Assembly (NCBI RefSeq): GCF_964019385.1
Contig: NC_088649.1
Coordinates: forward strand, 8,395,327-8,459,326
Direction: 5' to 3'
Source: Sycon ciliatum
Lineage: Eukaryota > Porifera > Calcarea > Leucosolenida > Sycettidae
DNA length: 64,000 bases
Positions 54,291 to 64,000 of this stretch are shown piece by piece. The number at the start of each line of letters is the position of its first letter. Positions within the stretch are counted from its first letter, which is position 1. The notes beneath the pieces are model-generated. The model was not told where the DNA came from. It made no database searches and was given only the letters and a program-made list of their open reading frames with translations. Both the position numbers and the translations under genes were made by a program.

Positions 54291-54596
54291 TCACCCTTGT
54301 CGCTCAAACTCACCATAAGATTGCTTTCCATCAGTGAGTCCGTCCGTAGCCTCCTGGATCGGTCTGTCCGGCACCGGCACAGAATCCCAAAGTGTTTGTT
54401 CAGAAGGCTGTTCTATCTGGATCTCATGCATGCACATTGCCCCTTTCGGAATCACAATGTTGGTTGTACCCTGCAACTTTTCCGACAGCGGAGCGTTACG
54501 CCGTTGGGCACAACAAATATTGGCAAGTAACAGCCTTAACGTGTACGCCTGTTCCCTGGGGGCATCCAGCCATTTGCGTGGGTTTGAGATTAGCAT
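54291..54596 (-). CDS. Hypothetical protein, weak support
   Basis: A 101-codon frame from ATG with balanced composition (NPRKWLDAPREQAYTLRLLL .. NIVIPKGAMCMHEIQIEQPS). No domain, signal peptide or repeat similarity was recognised, and there is no splice or neighbour evidence. It could be a single exon or chance. Confidence 0.2.
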   Translation of the reverse strand: MLISNPRKWLDAPREQAYTLRLLLANICCAQRRNAPLSEKLQGTTNIVIPKGAMCMHEIQIEQPSEQTLWDSVPVPDRPIQEATDGLTDGKQSYGEFERQG

Positions 54597-54944
54597 TTCT
54601 GTCCCCAGGTGTCAGCGGCAGCAGGAGTTCGCACTTGAAAGTAGGACAAAAATAGCGTAATTCTGTGGGCCAATTATGTCATGTAGGTTGTAATCCTACC
54701 CCCAGGTCAATACTGAACTAATCAGTTGGTACCGTGGTATCGTGGTATCGCTCAGCTGTGTGAGCCGTCTACGTGACTTTCTCGCTGTACGCAAAGTGGG
54801 CATCATCGAAATGCTAATGCCTTTAGAAATCCGATGATCAAATAACGCCATGAAATCGGTGCAATTGCAAAAAAGGAAAAAAAGGAGAATGACAAAAAAA
54901 TGTTACGAGGTATGACTAACTGTCCGCCAACATAACCAGATCAT

Positions 54945-55035
54945 ACACAGTCAGCGAGTGTAACAAAATGGCACAAAACTGACAAAGAGTACCGAGACAC
55001 TAAACGACACCTAGCTCCAACACTTCCCCGAGGTT
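54945..55035. repeat. Fragment of the 49448 foldback family
   Basis: Pattern CACAGTCAGCGAGTGTAACA .. GGCACAAAACTGACAAAGAG .. CACCTAGCTCCAACAC follows the arm of 49448-49983 with divergence. Confidence 0.6.
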
Positions 55036-55228
55036 TATTCTTCATTTTTTCCACGATTAAATTGGCTCACCATACGAGTTCAAACTGCGACTTCGGCGGT
55101 ATTAGTGATGAAGTTGGTTGTTCCAACGAGGAACACATGCTTCTTGCCGAACTTGACTGACTGACGACTGCCATCCGGAGCACGTTGCACCTTCCACTCA
55201 GCAAACCTGCAAGAAATCACCACTCCCT

Positions 55229-55274
55229 GCTCAATACACCATGTTTCGGGGAATTCACCCCTCATCAGTTGAGC
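55229..55274 (-). ncRNA. Hammerhead ribozyme (type I), complete core
   Basis: On the minus strand, stem I GCUCAA pairs perfectly with UUGAGC. CUGAUGA is followed by stem II GGGG UGAAUU CCCC, GAAA, stem III ACA UGG UGU and cleavage base A (triplet GUA). All invariant positions are present. Its flanks do not match the other copies, so it represents a separate family. The open frames crossing it on both strands are therefore unlikely to be genes. Confidence 0.85.
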
Positions 55275-56387
55275 TTGAATAGGCTGAGGAAGATTGTGCC
55301 TGAAAAGCATCACTTATATACTGCTCTCCAGGCCAAACCATCACCAGGGACACAAACTTGCAGAAACGCTTTGTTTCCAGCGCGACCAACACGTCGTGAA
55401 GCCCCAGGTAGCAGCGTGAATCAGAGTCGCTCATGGAGTTGTGCTAAACAGACGTTGAGAGCCAGTACCTATTCACAACGCTGTCACCTCCAACAACTAG
55501 TCGCACGTTCGCGTGAGGGACAACAATACGAACTTAGAAGTTGCGACCTCGATACGAGTTCAAATTGTAAAAATGCTCGTTCCAAATTTCATCTTACCGC
55601 TCAGCGCTGGTTCTACTTCACCCCCTTTAACGATCTTGTGCTGGTTGGAAATCGCTTGGAACTAGGATAACAGTGAGCCCGAACTCGTCCAGGTAACATG
55701 TAGACAATAGATACAGCGCATAACAGGCCTTAGTTGTAGTGGTCCTCTGAGTCTGAGGCAGATGGGCGTCCTATCAGAGCAGTCACCCGTAGTAGGTTTT
55801 ATTGTACATTTCACAAAGACGTCGTGAAACATTCCGACGATACAAGCTGTCTCTACTGCCTCAGCGGGGTAGAAATGTGAATCATATTAATACACCTGTA
55901 TAAGGTTACCGTAATAGTAGGGAACAAAGAATAATTCGACTGCGATTTGTTCATTTGTATGTACCAGGCCTGGCAGCACACGCGCCGAAACGGGAACCAG
56001 GGCGACATTCGCAGGTCATACTGCGACCAATCAACTCGCCAAAACTATTTTCGGACCACCTAGTTTATTGATAGTGCTCTCAGTGCCGTCCCACACACTG
56101 AGCGTGAGTGCTTGAGGTGTTCGGGGATTTCACTGGCCAAGACCGAACTAATACACGAACCCTGAATGTTTGCGTGCAATCCGTAAACTTCCCAGGCATT
56201 GCATTCTTCACACGTGCGCAATTGCCAATGGACGCTGGAAACCAAGTCCTCCATTTTTTCGTTGTAATTGTAATTGTAAACCATGCGGTATGCGGATTTT
56301 CATACTTATCGATACACGTACGTAGATAGACTGGCTTTGGAAATTTCATCTTCCATTGCAATCAGGTTCGGCCTCATTTTCTCTGTT
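55275..56387. other. No gene recognised
   Basis: A diverged AAACCTGTC-type fragment may lie at about 55725-55806. Frames here lack domains. Confidence 0.35.
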
Positions 56388-56431
56388 CTGCGCTGCTGAG
56401 TCCACAAAGGACGAAACATTTCAGCGCGCAG
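56388..56431 (+). ncRNA. Hammerhead ribozyme-like motif, degenerate copy
   Basis: On the plus strand, stem I CTGCG/CGCAG, a CTGCTGA block in place of CTGATGA, stem II GTCC ACAAA GGAC and GAAA are in order, but the stem III region is not well paired. Flanking sequence matches 53368-53413 in inverse orientation, which identifies it as a decayed family member. Confidence 0.55.
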
Positions 56432-57549
56432 ATTGAGTGTGCGTAGAGAGAAATGCCTCTAGTATTGATTCTGCAACAAACATGACGTGGCGGCACACGA
56501 ATTTGATAATCTCGCCAAACTACAGTAACGCCAGTTCAGGGCAGATCTGCAAACTAACTTCAAACGTAAAGGCAGGCTGTCCTTTCTCTCTCTCGGAAAG
56601 AGCACCCTGGAGGCATTGGTTTAATTTGAGGTGGATGGTATGGGCAATGCTGCCCAGGTCTCTTTTCCAGACGTGGAGCCCCAGGCGAAGCCCGCAACAG
56701 GCAGAGGCTCGCCTTCCCAATCACACCACTTACATAGTCATTACATTTTGTACAATCATGTACATGTACATGTACATGTCCATCCTAAGGTTCCTGCTTT
56801 CCGTGTAAACAAGGGCCATAAACAAACAGACGGTCATCCACGCCTGCAGCATGCGTGTAGAGGCCTAGAATCAAGTACTATGCACGAAGAGAAAACGTAC
56901 ATGATGTATTGTACAGTGTTGCTCAAGGAAATCCAGTCTCGTCACTTTAAAAATTCTCGCCGGGAATTGCACCCCCCCCCCCCCCAATAAAAATGTCGAC
57001 CTCATTTTTTCATTTATATTAACTTTATTTGAAGGATTCTACAAAAGTAAATGGATACTTACCGGGGGGGGGGGGGGGGAGAGTTTCCTGGCAGGGTGGA
57101 TGAGACGAAAGGGAAGTGAAACGGGACCAGCGGAAATACTTAGCAGAAACACTGCTCAAGGAAACTAAAGGTAAAACCCGCCAGGGAGAAACAGAATACT
57201 TGACGAGCGCTAGATACGAAAATCAGGAATTGCAGTCAGAGAGAATTTATGCTTATAATGTAGGTTCAGCATGCACACGAAAGCCACGAATGACATGCAC
57301 CAGCCATCCTACACATACATGTATGCGGCTGTACACACCCCTAAAAGGCGGAACCAGCTTCGCCCCTGATATCAGACCTCTTCCGAAATTCAGTACAGAA
57401 CAGACGAGAAAGAGCAGATGGCATGGTTCCAATGATAAGGGGGCATTTCCGGAAAGCAGATGTTCCAGAGTTCCAAACACGTGCCACACGCGGGGAGAGT
57501 GTCTTATTCCCACCACTAGTTCACATAAAAAAAATATTTAAACAATGTT
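56432..57549. other. No gene recognised; poly-C and poly-G tracts
   Basis: Long C and G runs lie at about 56971-56984 and 57065-57080. A single MITE end like that of 53912-54059 occurs near 56920. Open frames have no domain. Confidence 0.4.
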
Positions 57550-57625
57550 CACGGTTCGCGTGAGACTCGGCTGGAAGCCGAGTTTTCCGCATCCGCCGTG
57601 GGAACGCCACCACCCTCTTGTCTAG
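57550..57625. repeat. Dispersed repeat, copy 2
   Basis: Matches 14915-14990 (CACGGTTCGCGTGAGACTCG, then GTTTTCCGCATCC). A small hairpin CTCGGCTGGAAGCCGAG is visible here. Confidence 0.55.
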
Positions 57626-57854
57626 GATCAAAGGCGCAGATGCAGCGCCTAAACGGTAGAAGGTGAGTAGATCAGACCCACCACCAAGTGGTCAAAGACC
57701 TACTAGTTCACACACAGCTATCCAACAGATGTGACAGGCTTCCAGTGCTGGACTTGAGCCCTTTCTGTATGCGCGTCTAAGGCCTTTGCATGGAATCTTT
57801 ATCGTTGGCATTCATTTAGGTGTTTGCCTCATAGTCTGCTCATGTACCTGTAGA

Positions 57855-58032
57855 GTAACACATGTGACCGCTCTGATAAGGCGACCAACTGTACAAGGGG
57901 ACCACCACCACCAGGACCAAGGATTGTCAATTTCAGTCAAATGACCCTGGATAAGGAGACCAACCTGTACACAGCCACCACATTTTGAAGGTCCCTTGAG
58001 GTGGCCGGTCGCCTTAGAAGGGTTTCACTGCA
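57855..58032. mobile_element. MITE of the AAACCTGTC family, diverged
   Basis: Interior CAGTCAAATGACCCTGGATA is well kept, while the left end is degraded. Confidence 0.65.
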
Positions 58033-58136
58033 CAAGCATGATACCAGCGCCAACTGACAACGGAGTTTAGAGACAGCAGCAATCCAGAGCACAGTCAGTA
58101 CTGCCTCTACAGACTCTACAGGGTCGTGTATCTATA

Positions 58137-58310
58137 CAGTAAAACCTGTCAAGGAGACCACTCGGATAAGGCGACCACCTGTCCCAAATGACCACTGCGA
58201 CCAAGGGATGCTATATCCAGTCAAATGACCCTGGATAAGGCGGCCACCAGTTACCACAGGCCACGTTTAGAAGGTCCCTTGTGTAGTCGTCTTACCCAGG
58301 CATCACTGTA
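58137..58310. mobile_element. MITE of the AAACCTGTC family, full length
   Basis: The left end CAGTAAAACCTGTCAAGGAG, the interior CAAATGACCCTGGATAAGGC and a slightly degraded right end ATCACTGTA are present. Confidence 0.75.
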
Positions 58311-61300
58311 CATACATGTATAAGGCTCGTGCGTGTGGTGATATCGTTATGCACCACTGAAGGTAAAATTATATCAACACTACATGGGGCAGCCCCCACG
58401 GATCCATGTGCGCACGGGGACAGTCGCAGTGTGCCTCACACACTGCTGTTTTGCATACAGATTGATCAGTCCCTCATCCACTATCTGTACAGTCATGGAC
58501 AGTTGCACAATTCACTGACTTGTTCCCAGTTCCCCCATGCCAGCATTCCAGCAACGATTTAAACCCACATGCTTCCTCAACTTTCCTGTCTGCATTGTCA
58601 TTCAATTATGGTTGACCTAATGAAGCTGTGTAGCTCCACACGCATATTAGTATTTCAGATGACATGGTCTCTCCCAGTTTTCCCTACTCCTCCATGCAGC
58701 GTACAAGTATGTTTGACTGGTACATACATGTACATATACGTGTACATGACTCGTCAGTGGCTGAATGGGTGCGTGTTGGTACACATGCGTGACCATTACG
58801 CAATGGTGCGATCATGTATGCATGGTGTTTGTATGGTCAAGATTGTGGGGAGTTTCTGGACTGCTGACAGTGCAGACTTTGATGCAGTGGAGGCGATGAG
58901 GTCACTCGTGACCTTCCTAACACAAAACAACATACGCTGTTCATTGGCCTGACTTGGCGCGTCTTCTCTGCCCTCTGTGTTATGATAAACACAGTCATGA
59001 TACGTACACGAACATCATCGCACTGTGCATAGCATCGTACTCTACTTACGCTGTAAATTGTGATCATGAATATAGTCTTTGAGCGACTGTGGCGATCTTG
59101 ACCTCTTGGTGCTGCCGGCAGAAACGCAGATACAAGAGTTTGCATGTGACCCGGATTGTGCAGACCGGAACACTCAGTCTTGAGCAACGCTGCGTACACG
59201 AACCAGTGCCCGCTGCACACAATGCACACTTGAAATGTTGAAGTGCAAGTGTTCCTGGTGCGTGCGTTGGCGGTCGCGAATAGACTGGGAACCAGACAAA
59301 CAACACAAGCATAACGATCTTACAATCATTACAGAGTAGGTCTACCTTGTTTGAACGAGCCATCCCCTGCTGCTGTTGCTACTGTTGCTGTTACTGCTGT
59401 TGCTGCTGCTGCTTCAGTGCTGTTCCTGTTCTAGGCGCTGCAGGGTGTTACACTTGACTTGGCAATTGTGTCCACTTATGTACATGTGCTGTGCAACAGC
59501 GAGAGAGTTCCAAGCTATGGACGCATGTATGCATGCTGTGCACCATGCATTCGTTTGTGATTATGTCTAGCTAGGCAGCTAGGAAGAGTTTTTCACGAGA
59601 CTCAGCCCCACACAAAAGAACGGTGGAGCTGAAACGCAGAAGCTGACTTTAATACATGTGGGGAGCACGCGTGCCTATGACAACCCATTCCCGTGCATGC
59701 ATAGTTTGCCCTATTCAAGGATGAATGCGAGATATTTTTATGATAAATGCCTACCTACTTCGTCCACAAAGCCGTCAAAGGCCAGCGCGGCAGCAGCAGC
59801 GCACTTGTGGCGGACTAGAGCGAGTTGTTGCAACACTTGCCGGCCCACAATTGACGCACTCCACACTTGCAGGGCCCTCTTTAGTTTTTTTCGGACTCAC
59901 TCGCTTCAGGATCCTGTTGAGCAACCAACAAGTGTCGAAACAATCGACTGACTAGTGGCGAGAGCTGCGCTGGACTTTCAGTAGCGTCAGTGGCGTATGT
60001 GCGTCCTTCCACCTCCTGGTACACACTTGGTTCCCGTCGGCTGAGCATACGGACGGCGCGCAGACAAACACATTCATTCTAACCTTTCTCAAAGCGGCTG
60101 TACGTGTAGTGTATGTAGCGACGGAGTATAAAGCCACTCCGCAAAGCTGCTGCGTTACAGAACTGAGTACTTCATCAGATCAAGCTTCGAGTGGAAATAA
60201 TTTCAGTCAGTGGGCGACGAATACTCGGAGAACAGCTCACTGTGTGGAAATAATAATAACTGTTTGCTAGTTCAGCCTCGAACGCTGCAGTGTGTTGCCC
60301 GAGCAGACATCTTGCTGCAAGCCCGCCGCAGAGTTTGTCACCTTGTCTGCGCCTTCGTACGAGACGTGCTCCAACACAGAACGCGCTGTGAACTCACACC
60401 CCCAGCGGAAAGAGGAATCACGCCTGATTTGTTCAGTAAGTAAGTTACAAAAGACTTGCGAAAGCGCATGAACGTTCTAGAAATTTCCTTTCAAGGCGTT
60501 GGTGGTGTGTGCGCCATGGTTGATGGAACTCCGAGAACTGGATGATTGCTTGTTCTCGTGACCACACTTGGCTTTGAGAATCGCTGCGGAGAACTCGTGC
60601 GCCTTTCACCTGCGTATGACGGCTAACCGCTGCACGCTCCTGCGTGTTCCGTGGTTCTCTTGTGCCAAAAAACATATCACAGCTAATAAGATCGAACCGG
60701 CAATAGTACGATAGAGCTGTGGAGGTAGGGCGTCCAAGTTCTTCGGGAACACTCCCCTGACCCAGGTCAGATTCGAGTGCGTACAAGAAACACCCATTTC
60801 GCTTTTGCCCCAGATAGCAGCACCAATTTAGGCAAATGGAGGGAGACCGATCATTGATAATGCTGACAATGGCTGTTCGGGCACGTCATGTTTTCGAGCA
60901 GCTCCAATTTGCTCGCACTGAGCATGTTTCTCTGGCGCAAGGTGGCAACAAAGCGATGGCCGCATTGCCCCGGTCGGTTAACCGAACTGACGATCGACAT
61001 TGGCCCATCGCTCTTAGTAGAGTTTCTGTCCTGGGAAATGAGTATTCGGTCAGAACTGAGACGAAGTCATCGGCTAACTGCTGCCTGTACGTCCTCAGAC
61101 TCCTGTCACGTCATGTTGCACTAGGGTTGTGTTGCGGACGCGGGTCGGGGAGGAAAAACGGGGCAAGGGCCGATGCGGCTGTCCATCAAGTTCTGACAAT
61201 AGGTCAAGTACATGCTAGGACAGACCATCGGCCGCCAGGAAAGATCTCCGCGTGAAGCGTAGCAGTGGGCGGTGGCTTTCGGGCCCTTCCATTTGAAGAG

Positions 61301-62298
61301 CACCCTCCTCTGTAAATAAATACCTGACACCTCGTGCACCAGGATAGCGGTGTTGCTCCGTTGTAAGCTCATAGGAAAGCTGTCCTTGGCATCGTGTTTG
61401 GCCTGCACAGGTTGAAGTAGAACCAGCGGAAGGACAGTGTGCCAGGCAAAGGCTGCCAAACTTACTACAATAATGCCAAGAGGGGCTGAAAAGGCGCTGA
61501 CGGGTGTACGAAACAAACGGGGTGGTTGTACGATGTACCATTGTGCACCCAATGGGTGCGTGATGTTCGTGTAATGTACGAATCATCGTCTCAGTCAGAT
61601 GTGCCGATCTCCCCGTCATAATAGTAGTATCCATCGACAGAGTCCAGCAGACTTGCACATCCACATGCGTCTAGCGCGCAGTAAATCACCGAACTGAAAG
61701 AATTGAAATGATTCGAAAGCCCTCTCGCACTGATTGAGCGGTGCGCGTCGACGTCAGCGGAAACCTGGTGAGAAATCCACGCTTTGACAAACACAATCAC
61801 CTGATGTAGACTACAATCATGTGCAACGATCATCCCTACTGCGGCCTGCATGGCTCTACCCACTCGGCACGAAGAATAGAAAAACCTCGGCGCGATGACC
61901 TGAATTACTCACTTGGCTAGCTAGTGACAAATCGCAGATATAATATGCTGCGCCAACGAATCGTAATTTCAAAGGACTCAAACAATTGGCAGAGAGTTTG
62001 ATGACGAGCAGAGCTGGCTGCCTGGCTACGTACACAGATAAGGGGGAAATCAAGCTGAGGAGGAACGGCTTTCAAAGGTACTGCATCTGGCATTCCCGAC
62101 AATGCTAATTATTTTGTTGTTTGTTGGCCATTAGCCGGACCGTGAGGGTGGCGAATTTCTTGCACGACGTCGTTCAGATAACCTACACCTTCGGTTGGAA
62201 AGGATGAAATTGATAATACTGGTATTCACTGATATTTACTGCTCAAAAGATCGAGGGAGTTGAAAAATGGGAAATATTTTGAAGAAAACAGAATTGAC
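58311..62298. other. Gene-poor, higher-GC stretch; possible core promoter near 60127
   Basis: No domain-bearing frame was recognised. A TATAAA at 60127-60132 is followed by an open but ATG-less stretch ending at a donor-like TTCA|GTAAGTAAGTT (60437), which would fit a 5' untranslated exon. Several minus-strand frames at 61121-62053 have no recognisable domain. I cannot support a gene here. Confidence 0.3.
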
Positions 62299-62370
62299 TG
62301 TCACCACCAGGGTTCGAACCAGGGACCCTCACTTGTGACCAGCGATGCTCTACCGCTAGGCTACGGTGTA
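62299..62370 (-). repeat. tRNA-derived repeat (SINE head)
   Basis: The minus strand has AGCGGTAGAGCAT and GGTTCGAACCC (A- and B-box-like), and resembles the heads in 50161-51115. The T stem and D stem are mispaired and U33 is absent, so it is not a working tRNA gene. Confidence 0.6.
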
Positions 62371-62544
62371 GTATTTATCCCAGCAGCGATCGTTCATGTT
62401 TCTTTTCGTTAGACAAGGATTATTGCAATATCTACTTCTATTATGGATTCTTGAGTAATAAGGTGTGTGAAGGGTTTTCCCTGGTTCAGTAATTGAAAGT
62501 TTTTTAAATGGGTGGTGAGCCAATATTATAAGTTACTAAAGAGA

Positions 62545-62760
62545 AAGGGGCAACAAGTTACGAGTTCTGACTAAGAGTACATTTGGCTTGTGCTTCATCG
62601 ATGGGTTCGAGCTAGGTGTCAGGTGGTCGAATGTCTCAATATCCTTGTCAGTTCTGTGCCTTGTCGTCGCACTATCTGACAGTATGAGATCTTGTAACCT
62701 TGGTGGACTGTAAGTCATAACTCTTCGTAACTTATTGCCATATTGGTCCTTTCTCTTGAA
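62545..62760. repeat. Fragment of the 49448 foldback family
   Basis: Pattern AAGTTACGAGTTCTGACTAA .. GAGCTAGGTGTCAGGTGGTC .. GTCAGTTCTGTGCCTTG .. ACTCTTCGTAACTTATTGCC gives diverged arm sequence. Confidence 0.6.
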
Positions 62761-63036
62761 CTTTTTTTTATATTCAGTTACACTTACAGGTTGACCAGGC
62801 CCAACGAATGGGAAAGTCATAATATTATGGCTCGGGCGGTGTCCATGCTAAGCAAGCGTCTCGTAGTACGGGCTAAATGAATACATGATACCCATGCAGC
62901 TTCATTGTGCCAGGCAGTTTTAGTGTTTCCAGCTTTTGCTTTTAACGGCAGCCTCAACATTGTACTTAAACTCTCTGCCGTGTGTTCGAATTATCTGTGC
63001 AGAATCATCACCCTAACAAACCAACATTATCACAAA

Positions 63037-63775
63037 ATGGCCATGGCTTTGTGGAGAGATACACGAATTCGTGCAGCATGCACCACAGCGCTCCTCAGCG
63101 TTATCGCATTGCTGTTGATGGAAGACGCTCAAGGGATGGCACCATCCGCTGCACATATTTGCCAGGTACGTCGATTTCTGACTTGTCATGATAGCCGCTT
63201 CCTCTTTCCTAGAACTTGCAGAAGAAGCTGAACAACAAAATATGACTTTGGCAGTTATATGGAAGGGAAGTGGCTGCTCCCAGCGCTGAAGCCTGCGCTT
63301 CCTGCCGACTGACTTGATACTTGCGGGGAAAGGTTGACTTTATCCTCATCATGTGACCTGTGGATAAATTTCCTATGGTAATCCATATACTTTACTGCCC
63401 ACCTCTCTCTCTCTATCTATCTCTCTATCTATCTCTCTCTCTATCTATCTCTATCTCTCTATCTATCTCTATCTCTCTCTATCTATCTATCTATCCATCT
63501 ATATCTTTTCTTCGCGGAAACGTATTTCATTGCGAAGAGCTGCGCTTCGGTCCTCTGAGCTGTGCTGAGGAGCTCTAACAGAGTGAAACAGTTGCTGTCC
63601 ACAGATTTGAGTGTCTATCTATATCTATCTATCTCTATCTCTCTGATGTCTTCTTGTGCTGCAGCCTGCTCCGTACAATCTTGAGCTGAAGCACGAAGGC
63701 TGCGAGAGCAGAATTCAGCCAACGGATACGTGCAAGGGGCTGTGCACCTCTCACTCTGAACCAGACTTGACCGGG
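63037..63775 (+). CDS. Secreted cystine-knot hormone-like precursor, first two coding exons
   Basis: Exon 1 (63037-63165) encodes 43 residues: basic start, hydrophobic core (TTALLSVIALLLM) and a small-residue cleavage region (EDAQG), a signal peptide. It ends at the donor CAG|GTACGT. Exon 2 (63665-63775) lies between TGCTGCAG and GGG|GTAAG, is in phase 0 with exon 1, and encodes 37 residues with EGCESRIQ and CKGLCTSHSEP. The C..(9)..C-x3-C spacing resembles the first loop of glycoprotein-hormone/CTCK cystine knots, where a CxGxC turn is central. The rest lies beyond the window. The intron contains TCTA repeats and a complete hammerhead ribozyme in sense orientation. Receptor and subfamily are unknown. 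Confidence 0.6.
63400..63500. repeat. (TCTA)/(TC) microsatellite
   Basis: Mixed TCTA and TC repeats, with a second shorter run at about 63613-63645, both within the intron of the cystine-knot gene. Confidence 0.9.
63560..63604 (+). ncRNA. Hammerhead ribozyme (type I), complete core, intronic
   Basis: On the plus strand, stem I CUGUG pairs with CACAG. CUGAGGA is followed by stem II GCUCU AAC AGAGU, GAAA, stem III ACAG UUG CUGU and cleavage base C. All invariant core positions are present, the seventh position being free. The downstream CAGATTTGAGTGT and parts of the upstream flank relate it to 53368-53413 and 56388-56431. It lies 60 bases before the exon-2 acceptor region, in the same sense as the gene, so a primary transcript would contain it. 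Confidence 0.85.
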
Positions 63776-64000
63776 GTAAGGAATAGAAATAGATGTTCAC
63801 GCCAGATGGCAGGAATCGGTGTAGCAAAAGAGAAATAATATGAGTGCTATGAACCACAAGTACTGCACAAAAGACACTAAGGGCAAATTCCAGGCCCAGG
63901 GGCTTGGGGCTGTCAGGTTCATGGATTCTAGTAATACATTTTGAAAAGCATAGCCGTCCTTCACCGCCTTCCTGCTTTTTAGCAATACAATCCCAGCGGG
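63776..64000. other. Intron of the cystine-knot gene (presumed)
   Basis: The sequence follows the donor GGGGTAAGG. No further exon was recognised before the window ends. Confidence 0.4.

Noticed and set aside
55185-55670. 161-codon open frame
   Set aside because: It crosses a complete hammerhead ribozyme, has no domain and is matched by an equally long frame on the other strand.
61121-61864. Overlapping minus-strand frames
   Set aside because: Several frames compete over the same bases, with no domain, signal peptide or splice site strong enough to choose one.

Overview
The window looks like nuclear DNA of a marine invertebrate animal, possibly a sponge, though the sequence cannot settle the phylum. 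The evidence is GT..AG introns, a eukaryotic tRNA-Ser gene with a Pol III terminator, an animal-type TGF-beta ligand, a secreted cystine-knot precursor, many short inverted-repeat transposons, and frequent ACATGTAC-type palindromic microsatellites. Host genes are sparse and repeats fill most of the space.

Host genes. A single-exon type II membrane protein (297-1406, minus) opens the window. A signal-peptide exon (11584-11875) and a large 3' exon (19391-20556) can be read in phase as one TGF-beta superfamily ligand with a 7.5-kb intron. A tRNA-Ser(AGA) gene lies in that intron. At the right edge a two-exon 5' portion of a secreted cystine-knot protein (63037-63775) runs off the window.

The dominant element is a Polinton/Maverick (adintovirus-like) insertion at 24804-40286. 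It has terminal inverted repeats of about 430 bp that differ by only about 1-2%, and it is flanked by a perfect 6-bp target duplication (GCTACT). It looks whole or nearly so and is young. The plus strand carries an intron-bearing protein-primed DNA polymerase B and a collagen-like fibre. The minus strand carries a TFIIB-like zinc-ribbon protein, penton-like and major capsid proteins, a basic pX/pVI-like core protein, a packaging ATPase, a small protein, a 349-residue unknown, a fused protease-integrase-chromodomain protein, a Bcl-2-like protein and a two-membrane-span protein. Most minus-strand genes share a short promoter-like motif directly before the ATG, which the polymerase and TFIIB-like genes lack. 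This suggests a two-stage programme in which an element-coded initiation factor may serve the late genes.

The second unusual system is a scatter of compact type I hammerhead ribozyme motifs, eight in 64 kb. Three have complete catalytic cores, compensating stems and correct cleavage triplets (53368-53413, 55229-55274, 63560-63604). Three of the eight share flanking sequence and form one repeat family, and one lies inside the intron of the cystine-knot gene.

The remainder holds non-LTR retrotransposon tails and two reverse-transcriptase C-terminal fragments, pogo-like and Harbinger-like MITEs, several unassigned foldback families (one with 99%-identical 172-bp arms), a 1-kb inverted block of tRNA-derived repeats, minisatellites and microsatellites. 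Calls rest on motif reading by eye; no database or folding program was run.
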